Source: Doryteuthis pealeii
Taxonomy: Eukaryota > Mollusca > Cephalopoda > Myopsida > Loliginidae
Assembly (NCBI GenBank): GCA_023376005.1
Contig: CM042141.1
Location: 95,531,990 to 95,595,989 of the forward strand
DNA length: 64,000 nt
Reading direction: 5' to 3'
Positions 57,186 through 64,000 of the stretch are shown piece after piece. The position numbers and the translations under genes are program-made. The notes beneath the pieces are model-generated. The model saw only the letters and a list, made by a program, of their open reading frames with translations. It did no database searches and was not told the origin of the DNA. Within the stretch, counting starts at the first letter, position 1. Every line of letters starts with the position of its first letter.

Positions 57186-58472
57186 ACTTTGCAAATGTGC
57201 ATGTTCCTGTTTTCCTTTCTTTAGCCATGCTTTCACTACAGACACACATGTATTTTAGGATGTTTACCCTTCCTTCTATTGTCATTCTTCCAATACGGAC
57301 ACACATGTATCAGAGATTTTCTTCTTGCTTTATTTGTGATGCTTTCAATAAAGCATCACAAATATTGGTGTGTTACAGACTCATACACATATACCCATGT
57401 TGGGTATATACACAAGTGTTCTTTTACTGGAGAGAGGGGAGAGAGATAGACATAGGTAGACAGAGAGATGCATATGCATTTTGCATTACTTACTTCTTTG
57501 GCCATTTGGTGATCTCTAGTCGTTTCTATTCTTTCTCTTCATGTTGAATTCTATTTCTAGATTCTTGTTGGCTGTTCGTCTTTGATGCATTCCTTTTTCT
57601 TGGTCAGTCTTTTTGCCAAGACATCAAGCAACAACACCATATTATTTCTTTAAACTTTTATTGCTTAAGCATCTTCTTCTAACTAACACAACACGCACGT
57701 GCATTTGAGCCCAGCTAAGGCAGACATCTTTTCTGTTTGATGTCCAAGCTGGAACTGACTTAACTCAGTCCCACGTGACTTCACATATTTCGCTGGCTTT
57801 CTGTAATATTCCATGGAAAGTCCCGCCCGTGATATGAAAAGGGGCCATCCCTTCAGAAATACAGGGGGTTGACAATAATCTATGCATAGATTATGTAACC
57901 GGGGTAGTTTGCCTCATCATCGCACAATGGTTATCATGTTTGTCTTGCAGATTATTTAGTGCCATATTGGTGGGGCCTAGAATACAGCAACTGCATCATA
58001 TGACACTTAGACTGCATCCAGTGGTAAGGCTCAAGTGTAACGTTATGACACCCAATCAACCTGTGTTGTGTAGAGGCTCCCATTTGGAATGGAGTGATGA
58101 CGTGTTGAAAATAAAAATAATAGTTGTATACTTATCTTTGGACTGGTACTACTTTAAGAGGCTCGAATCTGGCTGTTGGATCTGATGTTCAGTTGGATGG
58201 CAATTCATTTATAGTTTTTAGTAATAACACAAAGCGACTTATCTTTTTCTCATGAGATTTTAATTTTATTCCAAGTCAAACTGCCTTGAGTGAGAGAACA
58301 TGTCTCACTCAATCACCGGTCCATTCCAAACTCCTCCACACTCTCAGCTCTCACTCCTACTCTTCCACACTGATGTCTCTCAACCAATCAGAAAAAACCC
58401 ATGTGGCATTGTGCTGACTAATCCTAAAAACTTTCCATGCTAATTTTCACATTCCTGGCTCTCTCCCACACA
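57183..58472. other. No recognised gene
   Basis: A GATGCTTTCAATAAAGCATC hairpin at about 57338-57358 and a small AATAATCTATGCATAGATTA hairpin at 57876-57896. The 136-codon frame at 57137 starts in the (GT)n and has no motif. Confidence 0.5.
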
Positions 58473-58478
58473 CACACA

Positions 58479-58538
<60 letters not shown>
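58473..58538 (+). repeat. (CT)n microsatellite
   Basis: About 30 CT units after a short (CA)n. Confidence 0.97.
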
Positions 58539-58547
<9 letters not shown>

Positions 58548-58742
58548 TTCTATTAATCTAGTGACATGTCAGCTGTTGATAGGAGACACTATGCAAACAA
58601 GAATGTTTATAGTTAAAAGGAATTTAGAACTATGCAGAATGTTATATTGACTTTCTCTAAAATTGTCAAGAAGGCAAAGGTGTCCTGGTATCAACCCGGG
58701 AAACTTTTGTCAGCTGCTCTCCAGCTATCTATCTAAATCTAT

Positions 58743-59310
58743 ATATAGCTATGCTGTGGCCAGTCTGGAACTCCTACCTCGCTCAGAACATTGACCTGCT
58801 GGAAAGTGTTCAGAGACGTGTAACCATCAGGCATCTACCATAATATGAACACATCACTGCTCTGGGCATGAATACATTGAAGTCTGATGTCTGGCAACTG
58901 ACTTAGTAAACACCCACAAGGCTATTAACCATGTTGCCAACAGCAACCTTGAATACCTTTTTGATTTCTATGTGTCTAACACATGAGGACATACCTACAA
59001 AGTCAGAAAACAGCAAGCTTCCTTGACTTTCAGAAACATTTTTTCATGCTCAGATTTACTGAAGTGTGGAACAAACAACCTGCATCAGTTGTTAGCTGCC
59101 GAGACACTGCATCCTTTAAAACCTCCATGCTTTCTGTAATTCTCCAACACTATGCCTGATATCTCTCCTCCATGCATAGACACACATATATATCATGTTA
59201 TACACTGTTCATTTTCCTGACATTTGTACATTATTCAATGTACTATACATGCACTTTTGATAAGTTGTAGAGCACCTGAACAGTTTATACAATAATTTCA
59301 TATTATTATT
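58743..59310 (+). pseudogene. CR1/L2-type LINE, RT C-terminus and 3' UTR
   Basis: Reads VWNSYLAQNIDLLESVQRRV (58743 onward), a stop, then YEHITALGMNTLKSD. After a frameshift it continues with NLEYLFDFYVSNT, GHTYKVRKQQASLTFRN and TEVWNKQPASVVSCRDTASF, and a stop at 59157-59159. These are the terminal RT motifs of CR1/L2-like LINEs. The ~150-bp 3' UTR ends in (ATT)n at about 59297-59312. Broken by one stop and two frameshifts. The same 3' UTR recurs inverted at 63567-63745. Confidence 0.82.
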
Positions 59311-59312
59311 AT

Positions 59313-59839
59313 TCTAATTAACTTTGCCAAATTAATAAATCATTATTGAGATCTCTCATGAATTGCATGGAAATTCTCTTCTCAATTAAATTCAGTTTAA
59401 TGATATGTCATCTAATCAGTTAATTCAAATCTTATATAATTCAATAAACACTTCATTGCTGGAAAGTTGTGAATGCCACAAAGGATTATATGAAAAAAAC
59501 TGTGTAGTGTTACATTCCTTACTTCCATATATTCTAAGATATTTATGGATGGACAAAAATGTAAATATGAACATACAGTGAATGTGATTCTATAACATCT
59601 AGGCATAAGATAACCCTAGAAAGGTTGATGTGCCAGTAAAATCATTCAAATTTTAAATATTAATATTGTGATTACAAAAATGAACTTTTGGAATTTAAAA
59701 AAGAAAAATTGCTATAATTCAGTTCCAAATGAAAATGCTAACTTTTTTTTTTTCAGTCATTTTATTAATGGTTCAATCTTTCACTCAAGTGGATGATAGG
59801 CAAATTCTTGGAAGAAGAATAAAAAAGAAAATATACAAC
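59313..59839. other. No gene; SINE-tail fragment
   Basis: 59600-59645 (AGGCATAAGATAACCC with GGTTGATGTGCCAGTAAAAT) is the tail shared by family B and 5S SINEs. 18838-18890 is a sister fragment. Confidence 0.6.
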
Positions 59840-60462
59840 TGATTCTTCTTTTTCTTTATCTTCTTCTTTTTCTCTTTTAATTTCTTTTATTTTCATTCTT
59901 TTCTTGTTCTTGTTCTTCTTCTTCTTTTTTTCTTCTTTTTCTTTTCTTCTTCTTCTTCTTCTTCTTCTTCTTCTTCTTCTTCTTCTTCTTCTTCTTCTTC
60001 TTCTTCTTCTTCTTTTCTTCTTCTCTTCTTCTTCTTCTTCTTCTTCTTCTTCTTCTTCTTCTTCTTCTTCTTCTTCTTCTTCTTCTTCTTCTTCTTTCTT
60101 TTACTTTTCTTTTCTTCTTCTTCTTCTTCTTCTTCTTCTTCTTCTTCTTCTTCTTCTTCTTCTTCTTCTTCTTCTTCTTTTTTCTTTTTTTCTTCTTCTC
60201 CTTCTTCTTCTTCTCTTCTTCTTTTCTTCTTCTTCTTCTTCTTCTTCTTCTTCTTCTTCTTCTTCTTCTTCTTCTTCTTCTTCTTCTTCTTCTTCTTCTT
60301 CTTCTTCTTCTTCTTCTTTTCTTTTTTCTTTCTTCTTTTCTTTCTTCTTTTCTTCTTCTTCTTCTTCTTCTTCTTCTTCTCTTCTTCTTCTTCTTCTTCT
60401 TCTTCTTTTTCTTCTTCTTTCTTCTTCTTTTTCTTCTTCTTTCTTCTTCTTCTTCTTCTTGA
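59840..60462 (+). repeat. ~620-bp (TTC)n tract
   Basis: Almost pure TTC repeats with occasional TTTTC slips, the longest microsatellite in the window. The 197-198-codon frames on both strands (poly-Ser/Leu/Phe, poly-Lys/Glu) are products of this repeat and not genes. Confidence 0.98.
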
Positions 60463-61489
60463 ACCTAATTCATAATTACAGTATCCCACTTAGATAACTT
60501 ACACCCTTAAGACATTATTATAAAAAGGTAATTTTCTTCTAGAGAAAAGATTCAGAAATTTTGTCATTTCTAATGGAATGTTATACAACATTAACTAATG
60601 AACATTAAACTAAAACCATAAAGACAATTTCAATACCAAGTTCAAATATCATCACTACCATCATCACTACCATCATCAAACAAGAACAACAAAGGAATGT
60701 CATGCATCAATATATTATTAAAATCAGTAGAGTGAATAATAGTTCTCTTGTTTTCATAACTCATAATTTCATGGCTTATAGAAATAGTTTGCTTATTTTA
60801 TTTTAATTTATGATATTTATTTAGTAATATACAAGCACATGTTTTCCTTCTTCTTCTTCTTCTTCTTCTTCTTCTTCTTCTTCTTCTTCTTTCTTCCATG
60901 GTGCGAGGAAGCAATATGAAGAGGTAACATAGGAACAAGAGGAAAGGAGAGATTAACATATGGTTGACCTCTTTACTAATACAGATGTGACTAAGACAAG
61001 AAACAATTTAATGTAGATGGACAGAAGACAGATTGGCCCCCACACAAACTTAAAAAAGGAGTGGAGAATATTAGTTCATATACAAATTCAAAACTTTACA
61101 AGAGCTACAAACATTGGATACCATACATAGATTATTACACAAGCTTCAAAAATATTCATCAGAGCGAGCAACGTTAAAGGATGTTATATATTGAGCATTA
61201 ATAAGCTTCAAAAACATTCAGAAGAGCTAGGAACATTGAAAGATACCATATACATGTATTTACCCAGGATGCGACACAGGGTCAATTTTTTTTAAGAAAG
61301 ATACATTTATATAAGCTTATAAAATATACAATTGACAAACGAAAAAAACTTTAGTATACACTAATACATCAACTTCATTTTATTTCATACAAGCCTGAGT
61401 TTTCATTTTTATTTTCAATCAAAAAGATTGTTAGAAAGTTTCCAATATGATACTGGGGATAGTCCTCATGACATAGTAGTTAATTGGCC
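60463..61489. other. No gene; (TTC)n at 60847-60896
   Basis: A short 3' remnant of SINE A (CAGGATGCGACACAGGGTC) at about 61264. Related segments AAGCTTCAAAAA..TTCA are repeated at about 61140 and 61200. Confidence 0.6.
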
Positions 61490-61980
61490 TTTATGTGAAC
61501 TCTTGTAAAACAGAGTTCATATGTTTAAAACAAGATGGAGCCATCTCTACATTGGATGGCAAGATTTTGAAATTAGTAGATTAGTTTACATACCTAGGTA
61601 ACAATATCTCATCTACAGAAAGTGATGTCAATATATGCATAGGAAAGGTATGGACTGCTATTGACTGGCTATTGATCATATGGAAATCTGATCTTTCTGA
61701 TAAAATAAAATATGAATTCAAACAAGCTGTAGCCATGTCAGTACTATCGTATGGTTGCACCAACTGGACATTAACAAAACACTTAGAAAAAAAACTAGAT
61801 GGAAATTACACAAGGATGCTTCATGTTGTTTTAAACAAATCCTGGAAGCAGACCCCCATCCGTCCAAAGAGAAGCTGTATGGCCAATTACCTCCGATCAC
61901 ACAAACCATCCAAGTAAGTCAAACAAGACATTTTAGATTGCTTAAGAAGGTCAAACTCATAAGTGAAATTCTCCTGTGAA
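61490..61980 (+). pseudogene. RTE-type LINE, C-terminal fragment
   Basis: Reads FKQDGAISTLDGKILKLVD, stop, FTYLGNNISSTESDVNI, KVWTAIDWLLIIWKSDLSDK, KYEFKQAVAMSVLSYGC and TNWTLTKHLEKKLDGNYTRM. After a frameshift it continues as LYGQLPPITQTIQVSQTRHF. The YLGxxI and CTxWTLTK motifs are the region after the RT palm in RTE-like elements. Same family as 24768-25147 but covers more of the upstream part. Confidence 0.87.
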
Positions 61981-62029
61981 CATTTACACATGGACACACC
62001 AGTGAATTAAGAGAATTTAAACCCATAAA

Positions 62030-62140
62030 TTTTGTTCATTTAAATTCATACCTTTCCCAAGCCTATTAGCACTGTGTGAAATGCAAACAGCCTCATTCAG
62101 AATTTCAACTCAGATCACCATGTCCATTTCCTATGTCTCC
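62030..62140 (-). repeat. SINE family A, head half
   Basis: TTCATACCTTTCCCAAGCCT to ATGTCCATTTCCTATG. Confidence 0.75.
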
Positions 62141-62189
62141 AAGTGTCAGCAATTTTTATTTTCCAGCATAAACTATCCCACACTTTTAC

Positions 62190-63103
<914 letters not shown>

Positions 63104-63129
63104 ATATATATTTACCATGCCTAACAACC

Positions 63130-63290
63130 TTGACAGAAGGTTAAATTCAGAGTTTTCCTTCTACTATATGAGTTAACCTTGTCTTTCTTACTATTTATCG
63201 ATAGTTGGAATAATTCATAAGTGTATAAGTGAAATGTGAAATGCATGCAGCAGCATCCAGGATTTGAACCCGATTTCTTTTGTCCTTGTA
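63130..63290 (-). repeat. SINE family A, diverged
   Basis: GGTTAAATTCAGAGTTTTCC to the box-B-like CAGGATTTGAACCCG. Confidence 0.75.
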
Positions 63291-63566
63291 CCAGCCTAGA
63301 TTCAACTCAAATGCCTAACATGATGTGTTAGTTAGCAATCTTGTTTCACAGTCCATTTTACTAGAGTAATTATTTCAACCAATGAGGTATTTATTATAGC
63401 ACAATGGGTGCCCTATACTTCTAGCCTTGTGGGAAAATAAACCAAGCTCAGTAAATGATAGTTAATGAGATAGTTAATTATCCAATTTGCAAGAGTTCAA
63501 TCCTCATTGTGCAAAAGTAAAAAGAGCTAAGTAAACAACTGTAATTGAAATATTGAGCACTTACCA

Positions 63567-63745
63567 TAGTGCCATGTCGAATAATAATAATAATAATAAT
63601 GATAATAATGAAATTATTGTGTATAGTGTTCAGGTGAACTCAAACTCATCAAAACTGCATGTGTAGTACATAGAATCATGTAAAAATGTCAGGAAAATGA
63701 ACAGTGTATAATCATAATATATGTGTGCACATATGTATGGAGGGA
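63567..63745 (-). mobile_element. CR1/L2-type LINE 3' UTR, 5'-truncated
   Basis: The minus strand matches 59165-59310 (ACTGTTCATTTTCCTGACAT and a final CAATAATTTCATTATT). The (ATT)n tail is at 63582-63610. Truncated just upstream of the coding end. Confidence 0.85.
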
Positions 63746-63765
63746 ATATATATATACCTATTACA

Positions 63766-63807
<42 letters not shown>

Positions 63808-63864
63808 AGTAAACAAACAAACAATGTGTTTGCTATGGATTTTTTTTAGCCAACAATTTTTGGG

Positions 63865-64000
63865 AGAATTGCTGATGAGGCCTAATGGGCTGAAATGTAC
63901 ATACATAGATTGACTTTTTCTCAATTTGTTTAGCCTTACATTTGAACGGGTATGCCCGTCCTAATTCATTAATTATCAATTAATTAATTTTCAAAAATTA
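63865..64000 (+). mobile_element. Third copy of the 53-kb hammerhead element, cut by the window end
   Basis: Matches the minus strand of 53040-53173 from the hammerhead core to AATTAATTAATTTTC. It lacks the tRNA-like head. May continue past the window. Confidence 0.8.
63870..63906 (+). ncRNA. Hammerhead ribozyme, stem I degraded
   Basis: CTGATGA (63872-63878), the same GGCC/GGCT stem II, GAAA (63892-63895) and the palindromic AUGUACAU stem III with A at the cleavage position. Only two stem I pairs remain, because the 5' side comes from unrelated sequence. Confidence 0.6.

Noticed and set aside
57137..57547. 136-codon frame
   Set aside because: Starts inside (GT)n and has no recognisable motif; probably chance.
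59893..60497. Frames of 197-198 codons on both strands
   Set aside because: Pure translation of the (TTC)n tract into Ser/Leu/Phe or Lys/Glu runs.

Overview
This is repeat-dominated DNA from a large animal nuclear genome, with no prokaryotic operons and no convincing host exon. It is AT-rich and full of long (TA)n, (GT)n and (TTC)n tracts. It holds several tRNA-derived SINE families, 5S-rRNA-derived SINEs, fragments of at least four kinds of non-LTR retrotransposon, a Penelope-like element, solo LTRs and many foldback DNA elements. The mix and the look of the SINEs suggest a marine invertebrate, perhaps a cephalopod mollusc such as an octopus. That assignment rests on resemblance and is not proven here.

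Layout. 1-6930 is one giant inverted repeat: two arms of about 3.4 kb around a 117-base spacer, each carrying the same SINEs, a Penelope-like terminus and a restriction-like-endonuclease LINE tail. The right arm is visibly noisier than the left. 7-19 kb is a mosaic of LINE debris, MITEs, SINEs, an LTR-like block and an 88-bp tandem repeat. 19.8-22.5 kb is a head-to-tail train of 5'-truncated R4/Dong-like LINE copies joined through ATT/TAA microsatellites, including the longest meaningful frame (20241-21311, minus). 23.3-30 kb holds 5S SINEs, an RTE fragment, a 326-bp palindrome and a 5'-truncated Penelope-like element (28198-29076, minus) with a complete GIY-YIG endonuclease frame that has no ATG. 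31-46 kb holds foldback elements and two solo LTRs with exact 4-bp target duplications. One of these LTRs sits inside the inverted repeat of a MITE. 47-64 kb holds tandem repeats, a Tc1/mariner transposase relic, a 620-bp (TTC)n tract, more LINE tails and a 792-bp foldback element.

Most interesting signal. At least seven sites, spread over several repeat families, fold as minimal type I hammerhead ribozymes (CTGANGA, stem II, GAAA, a tiny self-complementary stem III, stem I). One lies 243 nt downstream of the Penelope-like GIY-YIG stop codon on the same strand. Two others (10458-10503 and 53137-53178, both minus) lie 24-26 nt downstream of a tRNA-like box B, giving the same layout in two families of unrelated sequence: Pol III-type promoter, then hammerhead, then body, then AT-rich tail. 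These look like SINE/retrozyme hybrids processed by self-cleavage.

Nearly all function here is selfish: SINEs depend on LINE machinery, and the ribozyme elements probably depend on Penelope-like or LINE reverse transcriptase. No host pathway can be reconstructed.
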